From the NCBI GenBank assembly GCA_000432855.1, contig HF990865.1, positions 1 to 61,561 on the forward strand: DNA of 61,561 bases. The letters run 5' to 3'. Source of the DNA: Firmicutes bacterium CAG:822 (GTDB lineage Bacteria > Bacillota_I > Bacilli_A > RF39 > UBA660). The position numbers and the translations under genes are program-made. Position 1 is the stretch's first letter. Each line of letters opens with the position of its first letter. Of the stretch, positions 8,149-16,351 are shown piece after piece. The notes under the pieces were generated by a model. The model was not told the origin of the DNA. It saw only the letters and a list, made by a program, of their open reading frames with translations, and did not search any database.

Positions 8149-9875
8149 CTTCTAACCCCCGCACTACTAGCCTCTTCTTTCTTAATCTTAAAGTGTCCAA
8201 GTTCACCTGTATGACTAACATGTGGGCCACCACATAATTCCATTGAAACGTCACCAATTTTATAAACGGTAACTATATCAGGATATCTATCTATAAATGT
8301 ACATTCCGCACCAGATTTAATAGCTTCATCCTTACTCATTTCTAATTTTTCAACTAGAATATCTTCTTCAATCCATTTATTAACTAAATCTTCTGTTTGC
8401 TTTTTCTCTTCATCAGTCATTTTATGATCACAAGGAAAATCAAATCTTAATCTCTCAGGAGTAATATTACTTCCTAATTGATGAACCTCTGGTCCAATAA
8501 CCACTTTTAAAGCCGCATTTAGTAAATGAGTAGCTGTATGATATTTAGTTTCTATCTCAGTATTTCCAGATAAACCACCTTTAAATTTACCCTTAGAAGC
8601 TGTCCTAGATTTTTCTTGATGTTCTCTAAATTTCTCATAAAATCCATCCACATCGACATCCATACCTCTATCTTTAGCTTCTTCTATTGTAAGTTCAATT
8701 GGAAAACCGTAAGTATCATATAATTTAAAAGATGTATCCTTATTAATAACACTTTCATCAGAATTAACCAATTTTTCGAACTCTCTTAAACCTTTTTCCA
8801 AAGTTCTACTAAACTTCTTTTTCTCGTTAGCTAAAACATCTAAAACTACTTGCTTATTATCTTTTAGCTCACTATAATACTTCTCATATTTACTTATAAT
8901 TAGCAAAGCAATTTGTTCATCAAAATTGCTATTAATATCTATACCGAGTTTTCTAGCTTGACGAATAGCTCTTCTAATTAACCTTCTTAAAATATATCCT
9001 TGATCAGTATTACTTGGTTTAATACCAGCCGGATCTGCCGCAATAAACACGGCAGTTCTAATATGATCAGCTACAATTCTCATTGCTTTCTCATTGCCTT
9101 CATAAGATAAACCAGTAATCTTTTCTAAAAGACTAATTACATCTGACCAAATGGAACTCTTATAGTTATCATCCACACCTTCTAAAACAGCTACGATACG
9201 TTCTAAACCCATACCTGTATCAACGTTTTTCTGTTTTAACTCAGATATATTGCCATTCTCATCTTTATAAAATTCCATAAATACATTATTCCAAATCTCA
9301 ACCCATCTATCATCTTCAGAATCAAATTTTTCTGGAATCTCATCGTCACTTCTAAAATAGAATATTTCTGTATCTCCACCACAAGGACCAGCATCTCCAG
9401 CAATCCAGAAATTATCACCAATACCTAAATAGGCAATTCTATCATCACTAATACCAAGTTCTCTCCAACGATTAGCTGCCACTTCATCGCGTGGAATCTT
9501 ATCATTACCTTCAAATACTGTAACCGCAAGTCTTTCTACTGGAATATTTAAAACTTTAGTCAAAAACTCAAAACTATATCCAATAGCTTCTTCTTTAAAA
9601 TAATCACCTAAACTCCAATTACCTAACATCTCAAAAAAAGTATGATGTGTTTTATCACCGATTTCATCCAAATCAGTCAACCTAACACATTTTTGATAAT
9701 CACAAAGCCTTTTCCCATAAGGATGTTTTTCGCCCATCAAATAAGGTACAAGTGGTTGCATCCCAGCCGTATTAAATAAAACTGTTGGATCGTTTTCTGG
9801 TACTATAGGTGCGCTTGGAATTTGTTTATGTCCATTTTTTTCAAAATATTTTATAAATTCTTCTCTAATATTCAT
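8127..9875 (-). CDS. alaS: Alanine--tRNA ligase lacking the C-terminal domain
   Basis: AlaRS charges tRNA-Ala and hydrolyses mischarged Ser/Gly. The class II catalytic core spans about residues 1-240 (start NIREEFIKYFEKNGHKQIPS; FNTAGMQPLVPYLMGEKHP; GPCGGDTEIFYF). A tRNA-binding helical domain follows to about 430, then a complete editing domain with its zinc/water ligands HTATH and CGGPH. The protein ends at residue 582, right after SAGVRRIKAILE. Bacterial AlaRS usually has about 870 residues, so the coiled coil and DHHA1/C-Ala domain are absent. The end is natural: the stop is normal and a terminator overlaps it. No T-box is visible upstream, because the start overlaps the kinase gene. Confidence 0.95.
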   Translation of the reverse strand: MNIREEFIKYFEKNGHKQIPSAPIVPENDPTVLFNTAGMQPLVPYLMGEKHPYGKRLCDYQKCVRLTDLDEIGDKTHHTFFEMLGNWSLGDYFKEEAIGYSFEFLTKVLNIPVERLAVTVFEGNDKIPRDEVAANRWRELGISDDRIAYLGIGDNFWIAGDAGPCGGDTEIFYFRSDDEIPEKFDSEDDRWVEIWNNVFMEFYKDENGNISELKQKNVDTGMGLERIVAVLEGVDDNYKSSIWSDVISLLEKITGLSYEGNEKAMRIVADHIRTAVFIAADPAGIKPSNTDQGYILRRLIRRAIRQARKLGIDINSNFDEQIALLIISKYEKYYSELKDNKQVVLDVLANEKKKFSRTLEKGLREFEKLVNSDESVINKDTSFKLYDTYGFPIELTIEEAKDRGMDVDVDGFYEKFREHQEKSRTASKGKFKGGLSGNTEIETKYHTATHLLNAALKVVIGPEVHQLGSNITPERLRFDFPCDHKMTDEEKKQTEDLVNKWIEEDILVEKLEMSKDEAIKSGAECTFIDRYPDIVTVYKIGDVSMELCGGPHVSHTGELGHFKIKKEEASSAGVRRIKAILE

Positions 9876-10407
9876 GTTCTACCTTCCTCACTACATCAGA
9901 AACTTTTTCTTTTAAATCATCTAAAGTTCCATCGTTATGAATCACATAATCGTAACTATTATACTCATCTAAGGCCACCTCAGTCAAATGTTTTTGTTCT
10001 TTTTCTGATAAAACACTGTCATAACCATCTCTAATAATTCTAATATTAATCACATTATCAAAATTCTTCTTTGGCCATTCCATCTCATTTGGAAAACGCG
10101 CATCAGAAATAGTTATAACATCAAAATAATAGCTATAAACCTCAATATCCTCACAAATTCTTCTAACAAAAAAATCCTTATCTATTTTTTTTCGAATAAT
10201 ATCCGTTCCAAGCTCTTGTAATAACTCTCTAGGTTTAGTTTCCTCATTACCATTCCAATCGCTTATTCTTTTCGCATAATCTTTAATATAACTACCATAA
10301 GCCAAATTAATAACCTTTAAACCTTTTTCCTCATATATCTCTTTTATATCCATAGCCACCGTATCTTTACCATGTCTTGCTTTTCCAGAAATAACATATA
10401 TCTTCAT
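9865..10407 (-). CDS. P-loop kinase, dNMP-kinase-like
   Basis: A 180-residue protein with P-loop GKARHGKDT at residues 8-16. ISDARFPNEM resembles the Walker B/substrate loop of deoxynucleoside monophosphate kinases of phage type and of related dephospho-CoA-kinase-fold enzymes. The chosen ATG at 10407 follows AAGGAGAGGTTTT; the longer frame would start inside a terminator. It overlaps alaS by 11 bases and is probably co-transcribed. A nucleotide kinase role is likely from the fold; the exact nucleotide is not. Confidence 0.7.
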   Translation of the reverse strand: MKIYVISGKARHGKDTVAMDIKEIYEEKGLKVINLAYGSYIKDYAKRISDWNGNEETKPRELLQELGTDIIRKKIDKDFFVRRICEDIEVYSYYFDVITISDARFPNEMEWPKKNFDNVINIRIIRDGYDSVLSEKEQKHLTEVALDEYNSYDYVIHNDGTLDDLKEKVSDVVRKVEHEY

Positions 10408-10422
10408 AAAACCTCTCCTTAT

Positions 10423-10449
10423 AGAAAAACCACTAAACCGTGGTTTTCT
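10423..10449 (-). terminator. Terminator after the AI-2E family gene
   Basis: AAAACCAC and GTGGTTTT pair around GGTTTA, with TTTTTCTA following on the minus strand. The stem overlaps the stop region of the permease gene. Confidence 0.75.
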
Positions 10450-11590
10450 CTTCTTCATCTTTTTCTATAATACCATATTTATTATCATAAAATTTAAATA
10501 CCGTTTTAAGTGCAGCAATCACTGGTGTGGAAATAAGCATACCGACAATTCCAAAGAAATATCCAAACACTAATAATCCAAGAATAATTGTTACAGGATG
10601 TAACTTAGTTGTCTTTGACATAATAAGTGGTTGTAAAAAATTACCTTCCAAAAATTGAATAACCGCTATTGCCACTAAAATCAAAATACCAATTGTTGGA
10701 CTTTGAGTAAATCCAACAATTACTGCTGGTGCGCCACCAATATATGGTCCTGCATAAGGAATAATATTAGTTAATCCACAAAATAATCCAAACAACATTG
10801 GTGCTCGTAAACCGATAATCCAAAAAGCAAGAGAAGAAATTATAAATATAAGTGTACAATCTAATATTGCTCCTTTAACATAGCTTCTAAGTGATACATT
10901 TACATCATCTAATAGAGCTACCGTTGTATCTCTAAACTTTTTAGGAATAAAATTAAATAATTTAGAACTACTATCAAAATTCACAATTAAGAAAAATCCA
11001 ATGATTAATCCTAAAACAAATACTCCAAGTCCAGAAAATAAACCAGAAATAAATCCAAGAATATTTTGTGGTAAAGTTGTTGTAACGTTTGTCGCAAATT
11101 CTTCAAGTGAAGTAAGTGCTTCATGTTTCATCTTTTCAAAATCAATCAAATTAGAGTTATCTAAATTATTAAATAAATCCAAACTCCAAGTTTTCACCGT
11201 ATCAAATACATCAGGAATAATGCGCGCAAACTCACGAACCTGATCGATTAAAAGTGGTATTAATGTCACTAAAACTAGAAAAATTACTAAAAATATTAAT
11301 AAATATGTAATAACAGCTCCAAAAGTTCGTTTAATTCTTTTAGTTTCAAGCCATTTAATAAACGGATCAAATAACCAAGCTATTAGTATACCTATAAAAA
11401 GCGGCAAACAAATTTCTAATATTTTAAGTATAAAATCTAATATTTTTGTTTCTTTAAATAACCTAATTACTACATAAGCAATTGCTGCTATAAGTAAAAG
11501 ATATAGAACCCTTAAAACTTTAGACGCTAAATCAGTAACTTCATTTACCTTTTTAACATCTAAATCTTTACTAACCTTACGTCCAAACAT
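10433..11590 (-). CDS. AI-2E family membrane transporter
   Basis: A protein of about 385 residues with eight predicted membrane spans in the layout of the AI-2E/PerM exporter family: two N-terminal spans, a long loop after about residue 125, and the conserved block GLFCGLTNIIPYAGPYIGG near residue 275. FLQPLIMSKTTKLHPVTII near residue 320 and the GVVGMLISTP-type end are also family features. Some members extrude sodium or signal molecules. The substrate here is unknown. The reading frame opens at several possible starts (GTG 11599, ATG 11596, ATG 11590); TAGGTGATGAAT best fits 11590. It follows frr directly. Confidence 0.85.
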   Translation of the reverse strand: MFGRKVSKDLDVKKVNEVTDLASKVLRVLYLLLIAAIAYVVIRLFKETKILDFILKILEICLPLFIGILIAWLFDPFIKWLETKRIKRTFGAVITYLLIFLVIFLVLVTLIPLLIDQVREFARIIPDVFDTVKTWSLDLFNNLDNSNLIDFEKMKHEALTSLEEFATNVTTTLPQNILGFISGLFSGLGVFVLGLIIGFFLIVNFDSSSKLFNFIPKKFRDTTVALLDDVNVSLRSYVKGAILDCTLIFIISSLAFWIIGLRAPMLFGLFCGLTNIIPYAGPYIGGAPAVIVGFTQSPTIGILILVAIAVIQFLEGNFLQPLIMSKTTKLHPVTIILGLLVFGYFFGIVGMLISTPVIAALKTVFKFYDNKYGIIEKDEEEKTTV

Positions 11591-11599
11591 ATTCATCAC

Positions 11600-12145
11600 C
11601 TAGACAGTTAACAGTTCTTGTTCTTTTTCTTTTTCTTTTTCATCAATTACTTTATTATACTTATTAATTAATTCTTGAATATCATCCATTAAATTATCTT
11701 TTTCATCATCAGTTAAATCTTCATTTTTCTTTATCTCATTATTACTATCTTGTCTAATATTTCTTAAATTAATTTTTCCCTCTTCCGCAATCTGCTTAAC
11801 TTGTTTAACATATTCTTTTCTAGTTTCTTCAGTTAAAGCCGGAATATTTAAAATAATGCACTCTCCATTATTATTAGGTGTAAGTCCAATATTAGCTTCA
11901 TAAATTCCCTTTTCAATATCACTTAAACTAGATCTATCAAACGGTTTAATCATTAACTGTCTAGCTTCTGGAATTGAAATAGTAGCTAATGACTTAAGTG
12001 GTGTTGGTGTTCCATAATAGCTAACTGTAACACCATCTAAAATAGCTGGATTAGCTCTTCCTGCTCTAACATTTGTAAAACGTTTTTCCATCGTTTCAAT
12101 TGCTTTTTTCATCTTACTTTCTGTTTCATTCAAAACATTGTCCAT
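11600..12145 (-). CDS. frr: Ribosome recycling factor
   Basis: RRF, with EF-G, splits the ribosome after termination. The 181-residue protein has the three-helix-bundle hallmarks: TVRAGRANP-type motif as NVRAGRANPAILDGV, then YYGTPTPLKSLATIS and PEARQLMIKPFDRS. The C-terminal helix is KDNLMDDIQELINKYNK. Length is normal. GGAGAGTGATAAG precedes the ATG at 12145; the longer frame is not needed. The usual partners pyrH and tsf are not adjacent. Confidence 0.97.
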   Translation of the reverse strand: MDNVLNETESKMKKAIETMEKRFTNVRAGRANPAILDGVTVSYYGTPTPLKSLATISIPEARQLMIKPFDRSSLSDIEKGIYEANIGLTPNNNGECIILNIPALTEETRKEYVKQVKQIAEEGKINLRNIRQDSNNEIKKNEDLTDDEKDNLMDDIQELINKYNKVIDEKEKEKEQELLTV

Positions 12146-12237
12146 CTTATCACTCTCCAAAATAATTATAATATATTTACCCTTTATTAGCAAGCAAACT
12201 AATAAAAATTTCCTATTATAATTATATGAATTGTCAT

Positions 12238-12363
12238 AAATAATTTTATTAAGTTTTAAAACATAAATTTAATATAAAATAATTTTACTGTACAAAAATA
12301 ATTCTTGAGTTTTAAAAGTTATTTTTATACACAAAAATAATTTTCAAATTTTAAAAGCTATTT
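12238..12363. repeat. Three degenerate A/T-rich repeats
   Basis: Three related units with core AAATAATT, about 8 variable bases, then GTTTTAAAA lie at about 12238-12264, 12294-12327 and 12333-12363. The last two share more than 20 positions. They fill the gap between frr and the ATPase gene. They may be decayed hairpins; no coding potential is seen. Confidence 0.45.
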
Positions 12364-12415
12364 CGTTTTACCGAAATAATGTAAAAAGAAGCTAATCACA
12401 AAATTAACCTCTTAA
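12360..12415 (-). repeat. Palindrome-terminator block, downstream copy
   Basis: TTTCGTTTTACCGAAA (12361-12376) differs at two of 16 positions from the palindrome upstream of the ATPase gene. It is followed by a hairpin of the form AGAGGTTAA...TTAGCTTCT plus a T-run, which on the minus strand is the terminator of the ATPase gene. The whole block repeats the arrangement at 13660-13715. Confidence 0.65.
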
Positions 12416-13614
12416 TCTATTTTATCTGTAAGTAACCAATCAATCATATTGACATGTTTAATGCCATCTCTTGAAAAGTCTTCTTCATCAAGTGACACTA
12501 CATATTTTGGAAAATTATCATTTATATTTTTATATGCACCAAATTCTCTTTCTATAACTTTTTCTCCATCGAGTTTATATGTCACTTGAACATATATCTG
12601 TTCCTCATATCTTTTAGCAATAAAATCAATCTCACCATTTTTAGTTTTTCCAATATAAACATCATAGCCCCTTGCAATCAAATCATTATAAATTACATTT
12701 TCCAAAGCAAAACTTTTATTGATTTCAAAATTATTATTTTTAATCTGTGAAATTCCTAAATCTGTCATGTAATATTTATTAAGTGTTTTTAAAATAGCTT
12801 TCCCGCGAATATCATAACGGTAAACCTTTTTAATAATAAGCGCCTTACAAAGAGCATCTATATAATTATAAAGCGTTTCACTAGATATCTCTCTTCGTTC
12901 AGTTTTTAAAAATCCCATAATATTTTTAAATGAAAATTCCCTTCCTGTTGTATCCACAATATATTGTAAAATCAAATTAAATAACGAAACATCTTTAAGA
13001 CCTAATCTATCAACCACATCTCTTAAAATAATAGAGTCAAAAACACTATATAAATAATTTTTTATATTTTCTTCATCCTCGAAATCCGTTACATTAGGAA
13101 GACCTCCCCATTTAACATAATCCCAAAAAGTATTCTCATCTTTACCATCTTTTAAAGTAAGATCAACATACTCTCTATAAGTAAGCGGATTTATTAAGAA
13201 AGAAACATATCTTCCTGAAAGAACTGTAGAAAGTTCATCAGAAAGTAGCTTACTATTAGAACCCGTAATAAATATACTTATATTTTCAAGCGAAGCTCTA
13301 AGTGAATTTATAACCTTTTCAAAATTTTCTACATTTTGAATTTCATCAAAAAACACATAATACATTTTTTTATCTATAATTTTATCTTTAATATATTTAT
13401 TTAATGCTCTATAGTTTTGCAAATCTTCATACTCAATATATTCAAAATTAACATATATAATATGATCATTACAAATACCTTTGTCACGAAGTTCATCAAT
13501 TATCTGCCTCAAAATAACAGACTTGCCGCATCTTCTAATACCAACTAAAATTTTAACTAAATTACTATCATAAAATCCTCTAATTTTAGATAAATAAAGC
13601 TCTCTTTTTAGCAT
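12412..13614 (-). CDS. AAA+ ATPase of the DUF4143 family
   Basis: A 400-residue ATPase. Walker A is GIRRCGKSVILRQI near residue 26, Walker B is YYVFFDEIQN near 90, and sensor-type ITGSNSKLL is near 116. After about residue 200 comes the DUF4143 region, with a winged-helix segment (REFSFKNIMGFLKTERREISS) and a PD-(D/E)xK-like C-terminus (KTKNGEIDFIAKRYEEQIYVQV). The family is very common in gut bacteria and archaea, often near mobile DNA; its role is not known. It stands alone between frr and the aldehyde dehydrogenase, flanked by matching palindrome blocks. GGTGATGGAAA precedes the ATG. Confidence 0.85.
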   Translation of the reverse strand: MLKRELYLSKIRGFYDSNLVKILVGIRRCGKSVILRQIIDELRDKGICNDHIIYVNFEYIEYEDLQNYRALNKYIKDKIIDKKMYYVFFDEIQNVENFEKVINSLRASLENISIFITGSNSKLLSDELSTVLSGRYVSFLINPLTYREYVDLTLKDGKDENTFWDYVKWGGLPNVTDFEDEENIKNYLYSVFDSIILRDVVDRLGLKDVSLFNLILQYIVDTTGREFSFKNIMGFLKTERREISSETLYNYIDALCKALIIKKVYRYDIRGKAILKTLNKYYMTDLGISQIKNNNFEINKSFALENVIYNDLIARGYDVYIGKTKNGEIDFIAKRYEEQIYVQVTYKLDGEKVIEREFGAYKNINDNFPKYVVSLDEEDFSRDGIKHVNMIDWLLTDKID

Positions 13615-13659
13615 TTTCCATCACCACTTTAATTATAAAATTATATAAAAGAAATGTCA

Positions 13660-13715
13660 AGTTTTTTCGGTTAACCGAAAAAAACGCAAAAAAGAAGTTA
13701 ATCGAAATTAACCTC
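13660..13715 (-). repeat. Palindrome-terminator block, upstream copy
   Basis: A perfect 22-bp palindrome at 13662-13683, with core TTTCGGTTAACCGAAA, lies 45 bases upstream of the ATPase start. It is followed by a hairpin AGAGGTTAAT/ATTAACTTCT with a T-run that terminates the aldehyde dehydrogenase gene on the minus strand. The same two-part arrangement recurs at 12360-12415. Confidence 0.75.
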
Positions 13716-15152
13716 TTAAATAATATTTTTAAGTACAAAAGTCTTAGTTCTACTCATCTCTTCGAAAGTAGTCATAACACCTTCATTACCAATTCCTGAA
13801 TGTTTCCATCCACCAAATGGCATTTCAAATGGTCTAAAGAATGATGCTCCATTGATAACTGCTCCACCACACTCTAACTTATCAGCTACATATTGACATG
13901 TTTTCATATCTTTAGAAAATACACATCCACATAAACCATAACTAGATTGGTTAGCAATCTCAATAGCTTCATCTAAATCTTCAAATTCAATAATTGGAAC
14001 AACTGGTCCAAAAATCTCCATATCTTTAGCTACATCCATATCTTTAGTAACACCATCTAAAATAGTAGGTTCGTAGAAAGCACCTTTACGTCTTCCACCA
14101 AAGACTAATCTAGCTCCTGCAGCTACAGTATCATTAACTTGTTTTTCAACATTAATTGCTGCTTGTTCACTAATTAAGCATCCTAGTTTTGCTTCTGGAT
14201 CACTAGGCATCTTAACTGGAATACCTTTAAATGTTTCTACTAATTTATTTAAAAATTCTTCTTTAACATCTTTATGAATAATAAATCTTTTAGAAGCGCA
14301 GCAAACTTGTCCAGTATTGTAAAGTCTTCCCCAAACAATTTCTTTAACAGCTAAATCAACATCACCATCTTTACATAAGATAAATGCATCATTACCACCT
14401 AACTCTAAAGTTACATGAGTAATATTTTTAGCACATTTAGCCATTGTTTCAGCACCAGCAATCGTTGAACCAGTTAAAGTAACTAATGCTACACCTGGAT
14501 TTTCAGCTAAAGCTTGTACAGCTTCTCCTCCAGCACCATTTAATAAGTTAATAACTCCACCTGGTACTCCTGCTTCTATTAATAGCTCTACATACTTAGT
14601 TAAAGTAAGTGGGTTATGAGCAGAAGGTTTTAAGATAACACTGTTACCCATAAGAAGTGCTGGTGGTACTTTTTGACAGAATAAATCACTTGGGAAATTA
14701 AACGGAATAACTGCCACAACTACTCCTAGTGGATATTGTTCAGTATATTGAATATGATGTTCTTGTCCTGGTTCTACTCCAGCAGGAATAACCTTACCAT
14801 ATTCATGTTTTGCTTTTTCACAAAAAGCTGGAATTCCAATAGAAACATTCGCAATCTCACCGATAGCTTCACTGATAGGTTTACCAGTCTCATCACTTAA
14901 TAACTTAGCAAGTTCATCTTTATGTGCTTCTACAAGTGAAACAAATTTCATTAAAATAGAAGCTCTTTCATGAATAGGTTTTTTCTCCCATTCTTTTTGA
15001 CCTTTTTTAGCAGCCTCTACTGCTCTATCACAGTCCTCCTTAGTCGTATCAGGAACTGTATCAATTAATTCATTTGTAGCTGGATTGTATACTTCAATAA
15101 CTTTACCATCAGAAGCATCAACCCACTCACTACCTATTAAATTTTTAGCCAA
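13716..15152 (-). CDS. NAD(P)-dependent aldehyde dehydrogenase
   Basis: A 478-residue enzyme oxidising an aldehyde to an acid. Family motifs are PFNFPSDLFCQKVPPALLMG (cofactor and substrate region), the glycine motif TLTGSTIAGAETM, the general base glutamate in VTLELGGNDAFI and the nucleophilic cysteine in NTGQVCCASKRFI (about residue 282). EIFGPVVPI completes the set. Sequence and neighbours suggest succinate-semialdehyde, lactaldehyde or glutarate-semialdehyde type, which I cannot separate. The start is a TTG at 15152, with GGAGGTAATGAATAA ahead, immediately after the FIST gene stop. With the FIST protein and alcohol dehydrogenase upstream it forms one operon. Confidence 0.92.
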   Translation of the reverse strand: MAKNLIGSEWVDASDGKVIEVYNPATNELIDTVPDTTKEDCDRAVEAAKKGQKEWEKKPIHERASILMKFVSLVEAHKDELAKLLSDETGKPISEAIGEIANVSIGIPAFCEKAKHEYGKVIPAGVEPGQEHHIQYTEQYPLGVVVAVIPFNFPSDLFCQKVPPALLMGNSVILKPSAHNPLTLTKYVELLIEAGVPGGVINLLNGAGGEAVQALAENPGVALVTLTGSTIAGAETMAKCAKNITHVTLELGGNDAFILCKDGDVDLAVKEIVWGRLYNTGQVCCASKRFIIHKDVKEEFLNKLVETFKGIPVKMPSDPEAKLGCLISEQAAINVEKQVNDTVAAGARLVFGGRRKGAFYEPTILDGVTKDMDVAKDMEIFGPVVPIIEFEDLDEAIEIANQSSYGLCGCVFSKDMKTCQYVADKLECGGAVINGASFFRPFEMPFGGWKHSGIGNEGVMTTFEEMSRTKTFVLKNII

Positions 15153-16331
15153 TTATTCATTACCTCCAAACGCAGTATAAGAAAGTGATAAACCTCCAAC
15201 AGTATTAGATGAATGATCACCCATACCATATTCACCAAATGTAAATACCATTAAGAATTCTTTATTAGGAATAACCTTCTTAACCTCTGGATAAATTTTA
15301 TCCTCAATTTGTGATAAAGCAAGTCCAAGTCTTCTTCCACCGCAGTGAACTAAGAAATAAGAATTTGCTTCACTTACCATTAATTTATTTAAATTATTAA
15401 TAGTCTCTTCATTAGCTTTTAAAATACCTTCTGGTGTATTAGAAAGCTCTATAACAGCTGTATTTTCAGCTAAATTAGCACCAATATTCATAGATAAATC
15501 ATCATTACCAAACATTGGGTGACGAACAGCTGTAACTTTACCAATAGGGTCTTTTACTCCAAGTGGAGCACAAATAGTTTCAGTAAGTAAATTATTACCC
15601 ATTAAAGACTCTATAGATTTACCAGTCCATTCAGCATATTTCTTTAAAGCTGGCTCATGATCAATTTCCACAAGTGTTCTTTCATCTCTAACTTTAGTAA
15701 TAACACCAACATTATTAGTTTCATGATAAGCACCTGTATAAAGATTCTTCATTTCACCTTTAGTATAGAAAATAGCAATTGTTACACCATCAGCAAATGC
15801 TTCTCCATCATTTAAAATGCTCCATTTTCCCTCAACTGTATTATCAGCAGCTGATCCACCAAATACTGGAACATTACCAATAATATCTTGAATACCTTCT
15901 AAGTATTCTTCTTCATTAGCAGGTGAAGCTGACATAAAGAAGAAATCAGGCTCAACATCTTCTCCTTTAACTTTACTAATAGCCTCTTTAGCTACTCTTC
16001 TGCCTACTTCTCTTGGAGTCTCATCAGTTTGCTTACTACCAGCAGTAACAACCTCTAAATCTCCACCGAAAAGCATCATACCAGAATAACCAGTTTCTTT
16101 ATTTAGATATCCATCTTGTGTACATATAGCAGCTGAAGAAGTACATCCAACAACTGGTACATCACCTAAAACACTTTTGGCTCCCTCCATAATTTTATTT
16201 TGATCTTGCACGCAACTTGTGAATAATAACCCAACTTGTGGATTTTCAATCACATTTGCCATTTTAGCAGTTTCAGCTCCAGATGCAAATGCATCTACAT
16301 TTTCACTGTAACCTACTTTTGTTTTTAACAT
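15153..16331 (-). CDS. FIST N/C domain protein
   Basis: A 392-residue protein made only of the FIST_N (about 15-210) and FIST_C (about 220-375) domains. Visible family blocks include VGCTSSAAICTQDGY, VPVFGGSAADN, TEWTGKSIE-type and LSNTPEGILKANEE. FIST domains are sensory modules thought to bind small ligands such as amino acids, and usually belong to signalling proteins. Here there is no output domain and no membrane span. It lies between an alcohol and an aldehyde dehydrogenase, with tight spacing to both, so a metabolic or ligand-binding role in that pathway is inferred. GGGAGGTTATTTA precedes the ATG. Confidence 0.88.
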   Translation of the reverse strand: MLKTKVGYSENVDAFASGAETAKMANVIENPQVGLLFTSCVQDQNKIMEGAKSVLGDVPVVGCTSSAAICTQDGYLNKETGYSGMMLFGGDLEVVTAGSKQTDETPREVGRRVAKEAISKVKGEDVEPDFFFMSASPANEEEYLEGIQDIIGNVPVFGGSAADNTVEGKWSILNDGEAFADGVTIAIFYTKGEMKNLYTGAYHETNNVGVITKVRDERTLVEIDHEPALKKYAEWTGKSIESLMGNNLLTETICAPLGVKDPIGKVTAVRHPMFGNDDLSMNIGANLAENTAVIELSNTPEGILKANEETINNLNKLMVSEANSYFLVHCGGRRLGLALSQIEDKIYPEVKKVIPNKEFLMVFTFGEYGMGDHSSNTVGGLSLSYTAFGGNE

Positions 16332-16351
16332 TAAATAACCTCCCTTTATTC

